Source of the DNA: Sipunculus nudus
Taxonomy: Eukaryota; Annelida; Sipuncula; Golfingiida; Sipunculidae
Length of the DNA: 64,000 nt
Direction of reading: 5' to 3'
Assembly (NCBI GenBank): GCA_026874595.1
Contig: CM049313.1
Span: forward strand, 12,583,508-12,647,507
Of the stretch, positions 26,244 through 38,987 are shown in pieces. Positions within the stretch are counted from its first letter, which is position 1. Every line of letters begins with the position of its first letter. The position numbers and the translations under genes were made by a program. The notes beneath the pieces were generated by a model. The model had not been told where the DNA came from, ran no database searches, and saw only the letters and a program-made list of their open reading frames with translations.

Positions 26244-27806
26244 TATATATATAACATTACCTCTCCTATCTTAATTCATGATGAAGAAACTTTAGGAAAT
26301 GCCCTGACCTAAGAAACTAGTTCAAAAGGCCTCTTGAAGGTCACACTAAAACCCTTCCTTAAACATCATGTTCGAAACTTATAAAATGCATGTGATTTCC
26401 AAGCTAGTTCCCAGGATGCTTATTAAAGTATCACTGTCCTATCATCACCAAAAGCCACGATATTATTAATATTTAAAAAAAACTGTTCATGAGATCCACT
26501 TGCAAATTGTACCTAAAATTCCCGAATCCCGCTTATTCCTATGGCTGGATGACTATTAGATAGCTGGTCTACGACTGCTCAGATTAGTGTAATGGTTCAG
26601 AGATAAGCGTGGATAATACTTGTAATCCCAAAGTTATTATTTCTTCAAGACAGGTCGGTCGTTCTTTAGATCTTAAATTCTTCTTTGTTCATCGAGTTTT
26701 TATATTCTTTGAAATTGGTAATCCATCAATCATTGTAGATTCTGTTTTTTTTTCTTACTTTAATAGAAGTCATATCGTGTGTTGATTTAATAACAATGGT
26801 GTTTAAGATATAGAACAGAGAGGAGTTTATCAGACGTCAATGTAGGGAATTATGGCGCCTGACTTTGACAGGTCGGTCGCCCCAAGAACGTTGCCAGCTA
26901 TGGTTCGTCTTTTAGGTACAGCAGTGTTGGCCTGGCAGCCAGATGCGTCCCAGCAGACAGTTAAGGATAAAGTTACCTTTGCAGCCGGGCGTAGGGAGGA
27001 TTGACAGCACAAAACAACAGATCAAACTGTTGAATCATAACCTTCCCATCAAGAAAACACAGCTACCGCTTCAAACTCTTTCAGTTTTTGGTCCCTATAG
27101 AACTGTTTTCCTCCAAGCTGCATATTTATCAAAGCTCAAATAATTTTTTTAGGGATATTTATCATTTCAGAAGATACTTTTGGTTTAAATCTGTGGAACT
27201 TGGTTCTGTAAAACATGAAACCGTAAAGGTTTTCATCGTTCAAGGGAATCGTTCGTTATATACGACATATACGAGATATTTCCAAAACAAGAGACACACG
27301 GGTCATGGCACTCAGCTAGGGAGCAATGTGTTATTGAACACGGATGGGTCCCTGGCTTCACTACCAGCAGCTTTTTCATCAAATTAATAATGTGTTCACA
27401 AATAAACTAGAAGTTCCAGACATCGCCAAACTACCCTTTAGCTTTACAAAGTATATTAAACTTATTTTCAGTCCAAAAGATATATAATATTTTGAATATT
27501 ATCATAATACCCTCTATTATATCTGCTGTACAATTTTTTTGTTTGGCTTAAGAAAAAAAAATTTTGATTTATTCAAGATACGCGATATACTTTACAATTG
27601 CAGTATGTATCCTTTAAAAAATAACATCATCGTAAATATTTTCACACATCTCAAGAGTATTTTTGATCGAATGGTCTTTCCTTCTTGTTAAATCTTCATC
27701 AAAAAGTTTGACAAATTAACAAAGATTCTTTGAATTTGCAATACTGGTAAGCTTTATCCCTAATGTTTAGCCAGCAATATCCCTCTGAAGATGGCATAAT
27801 TGACTG

Positions 27807-28160
27807 CAGTGGCGTCAATTTATCTTCAAGGGAGGGCATGCGATGACTCACAGCAGCGAGAGGGTGTTAAAGTTTGGGATTTTTTTGTTAACACAATTGC
27901 CTGTCGGACATATGTCAGATATATTACAATTAAGTATAAGTATTCAAAAACAGAGGTATGTTTCCGGTATAGGATCATTCTAAACCAACTTTCGATATTT
28001 TATATTTCAAAATAAAATGGAACCAGTCTATAATTCTAATTATCAATATATTTCATTTCCATATGTAATTATTATTTTCTGAATATTAGGTGGGCTGATT
28101 GTATTACAGGGGGATATACTGGGGGTGTATATATTCATCCCACCAATATTGACGCCCCTG
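27807..28160. mobile_element. hAT-like MITE, copy 2
   Basis: Same 13-bp ends (cagtggcgtcaat / attgacgcccctg). The flanks attgactg and atagactg agree at seven of eight bases, the 8-bp target duplication expected of hAT transposons. It lacks the TA expansion of copy 1. Confidence 0.8.
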
Positions 28161-30216
28161 ATAGACTGAAAAAATATTTTTAGAAAATGGTCAAAACTCT
28201 TAAGGAAGAGTAATTTTGTCCAATTTGGCCAACAGAAATTTGCGTGTAATAAAAGTTGTGTAACATGTATCCATGTTATGATCTTATTTTGTTCCTTTTC
28301 TATCAAATTATTTTTAATAATTGATGATATGTAAAAAAATAATTTATGGTAATGCCAATTATCAAGGCTTTAAGTGTTAAAGTTAAAAGGAGGCGGAGTT
28401 AACGATGTCAGAGCATACCGATAAGTAATTAGGTCACCCGGCTTTCCTGGATGCACTGTTTAGTGTCAATAAACATATCCTAGCCCATCAAGATAAGTTG
28501 CGCCCAAGTCCGAAAGACCTGCAACTGAAGGTCACAATATCTTATAGACTTGAAAGTGTATGGAGGTTTAAAGTTTTATATTGTTGGAGAACCTAAAATG
28601 AATATATTTAATTGGAAAATAATAAATAATATTTATCCAACAGCAGTTTTGTGATGAATGTAAAGCTGTTAAAATAATTGAGCACTTTTTTGTCGACTGC
28701 AGTATATGCAGACCTCTTTGGAATTTTGTAGAAAGAAAATTAAACTATGTGCTAGATGCATTGAAAATTGTTTTGTTATTGAAAGAAACATAGAAATTAT
28801 ACAATGGTCACAATTGCAAAACATTGTATAAGTATGTTCAAATATGGTGACCATCCATGCCATAATTTATTTGTATAAAAATATGTTGTAGCAACGATAA
28901 AAAAATACAATGAGGAAGAAAAATCTTGCACGGTTGAAGGTATAAAAAACTGAGACACACCTCAAGAAGAAATTGTAGACAATAAAAATCTGAATGGTAA
29001 TTGTATTGACTTTTATCCGAATTATCACGTGCAATGTATAATAAGTATATGGTCGACATACCTACTATTGCAGTAATTAATTCAGTCACTGATATTATAT
29101 TATATTATGTGAACTGACAAATTCGTTAAAATTGACATAACGCCTATGTACATTAACTTTGTGAAGTGGTGACATCAAGAGTGATGAAAAAATTAGGGCA
29201 AGAACCAATATTTAATAAAAATATTATAAACATTCGCTGATCTCCGTATATGGTTGCAGGCCCATATGTCAAGAATTTAATACAACAACACGACGTCCAC
29301 ACACATGTATATTCTAATTAGCGTCAATGAATTAAATGGATTCACTAAATTATTTGACTTTATACTGTTTTTTATGAGAAGTAAAATGTGGAAATCCAGC
29401 TTTTTGGTCTTTGGAATGAATTTTTACTGACACCTGTTTTGTACTATTTCCTTGTACAAAATTCTCTGGGTACTAATACCGTCCCCACCTAAAACACACT
29501 GCCTAACAATGCAAAGTAAATACAGACAACATGATCACGATTAACTTACAGGCAGTGAGTACTACCTTGACCAGCGAATGAGTGTGTAAAAACACTGACT
29601 TTTTAAACCCACGATTCTAGAATCCAGTTTCTAATGCTCCCGTAATTTATGGTGAGAAACGAATTGCCCAATGAAAATTTGCTGATGATTGAATGTTAAT
29701 CAAGTGACACCAAGTACATAGAATTGGGCAGGTGTCTTTTCAGTTTTAGGAATTAATATTATGTCTGAGAATTATGAATCTACAATCAAAGTATGAAGAG
29801 AGTGTTTTGCACACGAAGAGATCAGATAAGATCTTAATACAAAAGGTCTGGTTCTCATAATTCACTTCACATTAAGTAACCCTCCGTCCTTTTCAAATCA
29901 ATTCAGCCATGAGATTCCTTTTATTCACATATTTTAACTTATTTTGGGGTCACTTAAATACCCGGGGCTCTTTTCTACGGTCCAGTCAGTCCTAATTATA
30001 ACCTTAATCCGCACCGGGAAATAATATTGCTTTGATCTATTCCGGCTGTATCGGTAATGTTGACCCTTTTCTTAACATTTTAAGGACAATTAAGTTTGAA
30101 TCAAACTGATTATTGCAAATGTATGGTAAAACACATAATTATTGTTTAGACTATGAAGATTGTAACCAAGCCTTTAAAGTTTTGGAGAATAGGAAAATGG
30201 TAATCAACATGAAAAG

Positions 30217-30293
30217 AAATAATAATAATAATAATAATATTAACAATAATAATAATTGAAATAGTAGTAGCAGTAGTAGTAGTTGTAGTAGTA
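30217..30293. repeat. (AAT)n then (TAG)n microsatellite
   Basis: Two adjacent trinucleotide runs; a short TTA run follows at 30366-30390. Confidence 0.95.
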
Positions 30294-31889
30294 TTTTCAT
30301 TATAACGAATTTTTATTATTATAACTAGAAGTAAACGTTTTTATTTCATTATATATTGTTTGTTTATTATTATTGTTATTATTATTATCACAATTTGCGC
30401 TTATTAGCTCTCTGTTACGGAGGGTTAGCTGCATTTGTCCTGATAATTGTAGCGCAGACACTTTAGATCACTATAAACCTCTACGTGTGGTTTCAACTGT
30501 CACATCAGTTACGTGGTTGGAAAACACAGCACTGGGAAGGCGATTAAATAATAGCAGTCAACTGCACTCGCCGGAGCCCCCAAACTACTAAAACCTGCAA
30601 TCATGACAGTTTAGGACAGTAAACTCAGACCTCTGTGGCTGTAACGTTCCTTGCCTCTTATTTGCCGTCTGGCTGTAATTCCGGACCCGCTGGACCGAGT
30701 CCGAGGCCGGTCGTAATAACGTCACGTGGGCAATAATGGCTTTGATAAAACATCACAAACGTCCGGTCTACATCAAGTTAATGTTTCATGACTGCTTCTG
30801 TATTGGTTCACGCTGTCAGATTTACTATAAACATTTATGTTTCTCCTCGATAACATCTGACAAACATCGAGCGCAAATAAAATAGTCTTTAAAAGTAACA
30901 GGTTCTTCAGATTTATTTCAGATTAGCAAATGAAACTACATGCACCACCCAACGGGTCTAGGAATTCATCGTCAAATTATCAGACTAGTAAGGACATCGA
31001 GGCACGAAGATTATTGAATCACTGTCAGATAAACTACGTTTGTACATTACAGTACAACACACACATAGACAAATATATCATGTTTGCATGTAGCGATGAA
31101 TTTCATTCCTATTTCTTTTAATTTTTCGAAAGCAGCTAATTACTAATTCTCGAGGATAATGGCTAGAGAGGGGCCTACCTCCGGTACACATCGCCCCATG
31201 CCTGCTCCCTTGATACGTCGAGGTGAGAGGAAAATCTGCCTTGAACATCACCCAGGATCCAAGGGACACGTGTTTTATTCCTGCTGCCTATTTTACACGT
31301 GGGGGATGTCTTTCATGCGGTCCTGTTTATCCACTAGCATTACATATTCAGAACCTCATAAGATATGTGACACAAATGTATTTACCGGGCCCGTTTTTGT
31401 TAAATGTGAGCCTCTAAGGATAATAAGATATAGTCAGGGAAACGTAGTTAATAAAATTTAAATGATGTTGTGTTGTTTTTTTTTTATCATTAGTTGTGTT
31501 GATAAGTAGATCGGTTTGTTTGTGTATCATGTAATGGAATTTACTAGACTACGGGTTACTGTGATTAGCTGACAGAAGATTCTGGAGGTCTAGATGCTTC
31601 TTTGAAGCTTAGATGGCGCTTTCCTTGTAGATAGTTCGAGAACACTCGTTACGAGAACTTGCGATTATAGTCCTGATATAAAAGCTCCAAAGCCGCCGGG
31701 GTGAAACAGTCAGGAAGACGTGTTGTGGGGTGTAGATTCGAACCAGCGGGGTGTTATATCAAGTACCGCGTTTTAGGACGATTATTGGTCCTAGGAGATA
31801 GTGCTTATTTCGCCGAGGAGAGAGATAGAATTGTTGTGGACTTTGTATTCTAGACGTATATACTAAAATTGTCCATAAATTGAAAAGCT

Positions 31890-31892
<3 letters not shown>

Positions 31893-31936
<44 letters not shown>
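31893..31936. repeat. (TA)n microsatellite
   Basis: Pure TA run. Confidence 0.97.
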
Positions 31937-31938
<2 letters not shown>

Positions 31939-32667
31939 CCATTATTTCAAAGTAAATACTTTTTAATGTTTACGCGTGTTTGTATATTTATTCTATTATT
32001 GATCTTTATTTGCATAGATAACGAAACAAATGTTTACACTTGTGCCCTTGCGCGCGTTCTTATTTTCATCTCTGTATGATATCATAAGAAGAGATAATTG
32101 CAAAGGCGTACAGGCTAGGGGTTTTGGTGGTTGCGTTCGAGACATCCCATTTATTTTAATAACTCGCTTAAATGGATAGTGTCGGTTTAAAAATACGATA
32201 TTCAATTAAACGGAATCTACTGTATTATAATTTGCAATTTATCTGAATCAATGTACAACGATTTTGTGATTGTAGCCTTCCCAGCTGCAGAATCCTGTTT
32301 CCGCTCCTTGTTAATATTTATTGATATCCTGTTAATATTTTGTCCGTAAGCTGATTCTGCATATAAAATGTATGCATAGGCTAATAAAAAATGAACACAT
32401 CTGTGAAGCATATGAGAAACTTCAGTTAATTTTAGAAAACAAGGATACAGGGGTTTGCCAATTATAAAAATAAATTTAAGAGAAATTTGTACAAAGCTGT
32501 CCAGGTTCGCGAGGTCGATGTCGGGGGTAGTTCAGGACAATCAGATTGTAAATTATCTCGCATATCTCGAGGTGGTGTTGATCTATAAACCGCATTTCTG
32601 TGTTTTGTCGGTAATCGCCCTTTCACGAGTCAGGGTTGTAGTCGATTCCACACCATCCAAGCCCCAG

Positions 32668-33640
32668 AGCAAGTCCGAGTCCAGTCCACGCGAGTCCAAG
32701 TCCGAGTCCAGTCCACGCGAGTCCAAATCCGAGTCCAGGCCACGCGAGTCCAAGTCCGAGTCCAGGCCACGCGAGTCCAAGTCCGAGTCCAGGCCACGCG
32801 AGTCCAAGTCCGAGTCCAGGCCACGCGAGTCCAAGTCCGAGTCCAGGCCACGCGAGTCCAAGTCCGAGTCCAGGCCACGCGAGTCCAAGTCCGAGTCCAG
32901 GCCACGCGAGTCCAAGTCCGAGTCCAGGCCACGCGAGTCCAAGTCCGAGTCCAGGCCACGCGAGTCCAAGTCCGAGTCCAGGCCACGCGAGTCCAAGTCC
33001 GAGTCCAGGCCACGCGAGTCCAAGTCCGAGTCCAGGCCACGCGAGTCCAAGTCCGAGTCCAGGCCACGCGAGTCCAAGTCCGAGTCCAGGCCACGCGAGT
33101 CCAAGTCCGAGTCCAGGCCACGCGAGTCCAAGTCCGAGTCCAGGCCACGCGAGTCCAAGTCCAAGTCCGAGTCCACGCCACGCGAGTCCAAGTTCGAGTC
33201 CAGGCCACGCGAGTCCAAGTCCGAGTCCAGGCCACGCGAGTCCAAGTCCGATTCCAGGCCACGCGAGTCCAAGTCCAGGCCACGCGAGTCCAAGTCCGAG
33301 TCCAGGCCACGCGAGTCCAAGTCCAAGTCCAGGCCACGCGAATCCAAGTCCGAGTCCAGGCCACGCGAGTCCAAGTCCGAGTCCAGGCCACGCGAGTCCA
33401 AGTCCGAGTCCAGGCCACGCGAGTCCAAGTCCGAGTCCAGGCCACGCGAGTCCAAGTCCGAGTCCAGGCCACGCGAATCCAAGTCCAAGTCCAGGCCACG
33501 CGAGTCCAAGTCCGAGCCCAGGCCACGCGAGTCCAAGTCCAAGTCCAGGCCACGCGAGTCCAAGTCCGAGTCCAGGCCACGCGAGTCCAAGTCCAAGTCC
33601 AGGCCACGCGAGTCCAAGTCCGAGTCCAGGACCCTCAAGT
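32668..33640. repeat. 27-bp GC-rich minisatellite, ~36 copies
   Basis: The unit is gagtccaggccacgcgagt plus ccaagtcc. Because 27 is a multiple of 3, it stays open in three frames: plus-strand ESRPRESKS repeats (open frame about 32455-33735, first ATG at 32518) and two minus-strand frames. Several units are shortened or carry aagtccaagtcc variants. Sequence complexity, the six-frame openness and the lack of any domain argue against a protein gene, though transcription cannot be excluded. Confidence 0.93.
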
Positions 33641-34415
33641 CCAAGTCGGAGTCACTGCACGGGGTTATCACATGTACACGAGTGGGTATTTCTGGTACCA
33701 TTAAATTAGGAGGCTCTCTGATGCTGTGCAAATAAAGTTGACATCTTTTGCAAAATATTCTTCCTTAAAATCAACCCAATATGTGTTTTAACTTCATATT
33801 AGACCATAAAGTATATCTTATATTAAACCTTGTATACTCTTCTTCTTGAGAATATTAAAAAATTTTCAAAAGATATCTTAGTATTTTTTCAAAAAAAGCG
33901 AGCCAAGCAAGCCTTATTTTACAGTTAAACCAATTGTCCACAATTAAGGCAACCTTGTATTTTTCATAAATCCAAGCGTATTTTCATATTTAATCGTTTA
34001 AATTAATCAGTTCAGGTGAATCAATTCAATTTTAAATCAATATGTTGTGATTTATCTTAAATAAATTAATTGTTCATTTCAATTCAATACCCCTTGAAAC
34101 ACAATTCACACGGTACCAAAATAATAGATATTCATAACATTGCTTCAACAATTTTTTTCTGTTTTTTATCTTCTCGGGACAACTATGGTTTCAACCTGAA
34201 CATACAACGGGTCCTCAAAGCAGGAACTTGATGAAACCTTGGTGGAGTATGACGTCACCAAGGTTGCCGATTATCAAGTTGAATCCCCCCGAGCTCCCGA
34301 CAGCCGACCCACCACCCCTGGGTGTTAATATTTTACCACGAATAATATGCACACACTGATCTCTAAGATTTATCCATTATAATCATATTATAACAAATCT
34401 AGAAATTCATTTGTG

Positions 34416-34542
34416 CAGTAGCGTCAATTTATCTTCCAGGGGGGTTGGGTGGAGGATGACTCGCACACACACACACACACACACACATATGAATATATAT
34501 ATTTAAATATATATATATATATATATAGCGTCTGTATGACAC

Positions 34543-34597
<55 letters not shown>

Positions 34598-34836
34598 AAT
34601 CACGTTTCAAATATATAACAATTAAATTTAAAATATAAAAAAAAATAAAATTTAAAATAAAATTATAAATGTAACCAAAATATAATTCTATTTATTAATA
34701 TATTTTATTTGCAATATATAAATATTATTCTCTGAATAGTGGGGGGGGGATGTTTACATTGACCATTCCCACCTTGTTTAAAAGAAGGGGGATATATGCC
34801 CCCCCCCCCCGCCTCCTCCCTATATTGACGCCCCTG
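34416..34836. mobile_element. hAT-like MITE, copy 3 (in duplication copy A)
   Basis: Starts cagtagcgtcaat and ends attgacgcccctg, with internal (CA)n/(TA)n and a C-rich block before the right end. No clear 8-bp flank match. Confidence 0.75.
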
Positions 34837-35379
34837 CTTGTACTACACGCCTCTCTAGGTAAAAGTTAAGTGAATCGTATTCTATCTATAAAATAATTAT
34901 ATCATTACATCAGAATATCTGTAAGGTAGTTACTTTTAAACACATCTTTACCTAATTGAAACATAATCAATTGAAATCCTCGGACAATTTGGATGAGTCA
35001 AACCCCAGTGTGATATATTAAATTTCACGATATACTTATATGTTCTATTAGAATACGCGGAGAGATGCTGGACCCCGATGGAGAACACATCCCCTATCAA
35101 TGCTTAAATAAAATGCTTTATTTTTTAAATGCTTAAAATAATTTAGCAAGAATATACGATTCGTGGGATTAATTTTAATCTGTTGACTCAATAATAATCT
35201 GTAAAAATATAATATAATATAATAATTTTTAAACCAAAAAGCAAAGTGTAGATATCATACGTGTTATTCACGCTCTCTGTTTAAGCTCGGCCAATTTATT
35301 TATACCATATCTTTATGATTTTTTATATGATTTTACACTTCACGTGGAGTACACATAAAAAAACCGGTATATAAACTCT

Positions 35380-35535
35380 AGGGTTCTGCGCTGGGCAAGC
35401 TTTGACCCGCAGGACGCGGACCCCCGCTTAGGATTCTGTGCGGTGAAGGGCGGGCTACATTTGAGAATGTGCGTTGGCGAGGCGGGCCGAAATAAAGTCT
35501 GTGCGAGGCGGGGCTGGCTGCGGGTTGATAAGCTT
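35380..35535. repeat. GCGGGC-rich block (copy A)
   Basis: Starts tagggttctgcgctgggc and is rich in gcggg, unlike the AT-rich surroundings. It is identical in kind to 36951-37107 because of the tandem duplication. It resembles the subterminal region of some hAT elements (inference). Confidence 0.5.
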
Positions 35536-35958
35536 ATCTGGCAGTTCAGCTAAACATTAATATAAAATTGTAAATTAAACACAAAATTCCTTCAAAAACA
35601 TTGATATCTATGTATGAAAATGTATTCAGGTGGTGTAAAATAGTAACATGAAAAGATAAATGGGAACAAATTTTAATTTATTCCTTTTAAACCCTTGCAC
35701 TCTTTACGGTTACTGACAGCTGCAACAAACACATTGCAAATGTTTATTTTCAAGGTATAAGGTCCGTTATTCTAAATAGATGATGCATCATTAACCAAGG
35801 TTGCCGATTATCAAGTTGAATCCCCCAAAGCTCCCGACAGCCGACCCACCACCCCTGGGTGTTAATATTTTACCACGAATAATATGCAGTCTTCCACACT
35901 GATCTCTCTCATTTATCCATTTTAATCAAATTATAACAAATCTAGAAATTCATTTGTG

Positions 35959-36102
35959 CAGTGGCGTCAATTTATCTTCAAGGGTGGTTGGGTTGGGGAT
36001 GACTCGCACACACACACAAACACATATGAATATATATATAAATATATATATATAGCGTCTGTATGACACATTTCATATATAAATATATATATATATATAT
36101 AT

Positions 36103-36175
<73 letters not shown>

Positions 36176-36408
36176 CCTAATCACGTTTCAAATATATTAC
36201 AATTAAATTTAAAATAAAAAAAAATTTAAACTAAAATTATAAATGTAACCAAAATATAATTCTATTTATTAATATATTTTATTTGCAATATATAATTATT
36301 ATTCTCTGAATAGTGGGGGGATGGTTACATTGACCATTCCCACCTTGTTTAAAAGAAGGGGGATATATGCCCCCCCCCCCCCGCCTCCTCCCTATATTGA
36401 CGCCCCTG
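35959..36408. mobile_element. hAT-like MITE, copy 4 (in duplication copy B)
   Basis: The same insertion as copy 3, duplicated with its surroundings; it differs mainly in (TA)n and poly-C length. Starts cagtggcgtcaat. Confidence 0.78.
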
Positions 36409-36950
36409 CTTGTACTACACGCCTCTCTAGGTAAAAGTTAAGTGAATCGTATTCTATCTATAAAATAATTATATCATTACATCAGAATATCTGTAAGGTA
36501 GTTACTTTTAAACACGTCTTTACCTAATTGAAACATAATCAATTGAAATCCTCGGACAATTTGGATGAGTCAAACCCCAGTGTGATATATTAAATTTCAC
36601 GATATACTTATATGTTCTATTAGAATACGGGGAGAGATGCTGGACCCCATTGGAGAACACATCCCCAATCAATGCTTAAATTAAATGCTTTATTTTTTAA
36701 ATGCTTAAAATAATTTAGCAAGAATATACGATTCGTGGGATTAATTTTAATCTGTTGACTCAATAATAATCTGTAAAAACATAATATAATATAATAATTT
36801 ATAAACCAAAAAGCAAAGTGTAGATATCATACGTGTAATTCACGCTCTCTGTTTAAGCTCGGCCCATTTATTTATACCTTATCTTTATGATTTTTTATAT
36901 GATTTTACACTTCACGTGGAGTACACATAAAAAAACCGGTATATATACTA

Positions 36951-37107
36951 TAGGGTTCTGCGCTGGGCAAGCTTTGACCCGCAGGACGCGGGCCCCCGCT
37001 TAGGATTCTGTGCGGTGAAGGGCGGGCTACAATTGAGAATGTGCGTTGGCGAGGCGGGCCGAAATAAAGTCTGTGCGAGGCGGGGCTGGCTGCGGGTTGA
37101 TAAGCTT
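36951..37107. repeat. GCGGGC-rich block (copy B)
   Basis: Second copy of the block at 35380; see the finding on a possible 4-kb element ending at about 40972. Confidence 0.5.
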
Positions 37108-37449
37108 ATCTGGCAGTTCAGCTAAACATTAATATAAAATTGTAAATTAAACACAAAATTCCTTCAAAAACATTGATATTTATGTATGAAAATGTATTCA
37201 GGTGGTGTAAAATAGTAACATGGAAAGATAAATGGGAACAAATTTTAATTTATTCTTTTTAAACCCTTGCACTCTTTACGGTTACTGACAGCTGCAACAA
37301 ACACATTGCAAATGTTTATTTTCAAGGTATAAGGTCCGTTATTCTAAATAGATGATGCATCATTAATCTGAAATACAAATTTCAGAAATATTCCTTGCAG
37401 TCGGAGCTGGTCATAAGTGCAAGGTTACCTGATCTTATGTTGTTTATAT

Positions 37450-38955
37450 GTGGATCCCGTTTACGGATCTGGCCCATTTGCCTATCTAGAGACAGCTTTT
37501 CATTTTAATTATTTAAATCATCACCCCATGCATGTCAATGCATTGTAGCTAGAAACTATAATTACTACACAGTGAATTTGCATAGAATTAACAAAAAATA
37601 ATAATTTACATTAAATATACACTATCTCAACCAGACAACCCACTAATCCGGACAAAAAAAATCGTCTTATATATGGGCGTTTCAGCATTTGCTTCAGAAA
37701 AGTCTCTTATATCACATTTAATACCTAACACCCGTATAGAATTTATGGGGTCCTTGTGATAAAAACTGATTGGAAAACTGATTGGAAAACTGATTGAAAA
37801 CTGATTGGAAAACTGGTTGGAAAACTGATTGGAAACTTGACAGTACTCCTTTCTTTAAATTTTCACACAGATGATGTCGGGGACAAAATGTAGTTTTTGC
37901 AACAGGGGTCATTACAAGACAGCAAATCGCAAAAACACCACATTCCATTCAGGACACGAATCTTGATAGTTTGGATTTTGGTAAGTTTCTAAAAAGATTT
38001 TTGTTTCCTCTGGCAGTTTCTCTGAAATTGAATCCTATATAAATTCCCTGTGCAGTTGTTGAGTTGTCCAATGTTGGAGACAGTTATCCAGTGGTTTTTG
38101 TTCACGTGGAATATTTTGGACATAATCACTCATTGGCATGTTCAATGATAGGTTATGTTGAAGCTGTGGATCCCCTGAAGTATTTAACAATTTCCACATA
38201 CATTTGACTTGTTATGAGACCTGACCGCTTGCCTAATAAACATTACTGATATGCTCAACCAGTATTTCACGATGGCGTGTATTATTCATTCAAGAAGACT
38301 GGATAAACTGAACACTGACCCATTATGTCATAATTTATTAACAATCTGAACTGCTCATTGTCGTTATTACATACTCCCAAATGACCAACAAAGCACCCTT
38401 GAACCACTGGATGAAAGTGACAGGGCACTAATCAAACGATTACCGCTAGTTGTTTGAAGCCTTTTGATCGAACCATACTGTAACGGGTAACCCACCAAAC
38501 CGTTACTTAATTGGCAAACATCATTGAATTGTTACCTGCACAAGCAAGTATCAAAGTCGGCCAATAAAGTTTTTTTAGGAAACAAACATTTACAACTAGT
38601 TGAAATCTTAAATTAAATTTCATGTTTAACTTCAATTGTAGTTTCTAGCTGCAATGAATTGATATGCATATGATGATGATTTAAATAGTTATAGTTACAA
38701 GCTGTCTGCAGTGATTTATTTACAATAAAATGAAATTGAGTAATGTGCAGTGTTTGTGTTAAAAAGCCTTTAATTATTTTCCAAACAATATAAAATTTAT
38801 TATTAAGCCAAGCCCATCTGCAGATGGGCCAGTGTGTTTGCAGTGCAGTGCATCAGTAATCGGGCTGCCCATCCGCAGGGCAGCCAAATAACGGATCCTC
38901 ATAAGGGCCTGGCCTATCGGCAAATGGGCCAGATCCGTAAATGGGCTCCTACACT
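37450..38955. mobile_element. Foldback-type element, ~1.5 kb
   Basis: tttacggatctggcccattt (37458 on) is inverted near 38920-38945. A second inverted block, tatttaaatcatca ... gctagaaact, lies at 37508-37557 and 38640-38690. The right arm carries an extra ~200 bp of gcagatgggc-type sequence. No intact transposase. Confidence 0.6.
37762..37833. repeat. 12-bp tandem repeat, 6 copies
   Basis: aaaactgattgg repeated with one single-base deletion and one substitution. Confidence 0.9.
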
Positions 38956-38987
38956 TAGATTGTAATACCTGTACTTGTAACAGGTTT

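Larger units (their letters stand above)
28161..32667. other. Intergenic, no gene seen
   Basis: Microsatellites only. A lone B-box-like ggttcgaatct (minus, near 31735-31745) has no A box beside it. Confidence 0.5.
34258..35794. repeat. Tandem segmental duplication, copy A
   Basis: Starts ccaaggttgccgattatcaa and ends gatgatgcatcattaa. It is nearly identical to the next block outside simple-sequence tracts. The left end lies in a 10-bp inverted repeat (aaccttggtg at 34235-34244, caccaaggtt at 34256-34265). Confidence 0.93.
35795..37366. repeat. Tandem segmental duplication, copy B
   Basis: Follows copy A without a linker: catcattaa runs straight into ccaaggttg at 35795, and the second catcattaa ends at 37366, where unique sequence resumes. 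Confidence 0.93.

Noticed and set aside
26830-27012. 60-codon minus frame with exon-like composition
   Set aside because: No partner exon, no clear acceptor and no family recognised.
31725-31760. B-box-like sequence on the minus strand
   Set aside because: No A box or tRNA fold next to it; single motif of 11 bases.
32583-33731. 382- and 325-codon minus-strand frames
   Set aside because: They are the same 27-bp minisatellite read in other frames; no domain and no independent codon signal.
37718-37948. Minus frame beginning MECGVFAIC, reminiscent of the Cys motif of Ulp1-type (C48) peptidases found in some transposons
   Set aside because: A stop lies immediately upstream, no catalytic His or Asp region was found in the next several hundred bases, and the rest of the frame is a 12-bp repeat. 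Similarity is too short.
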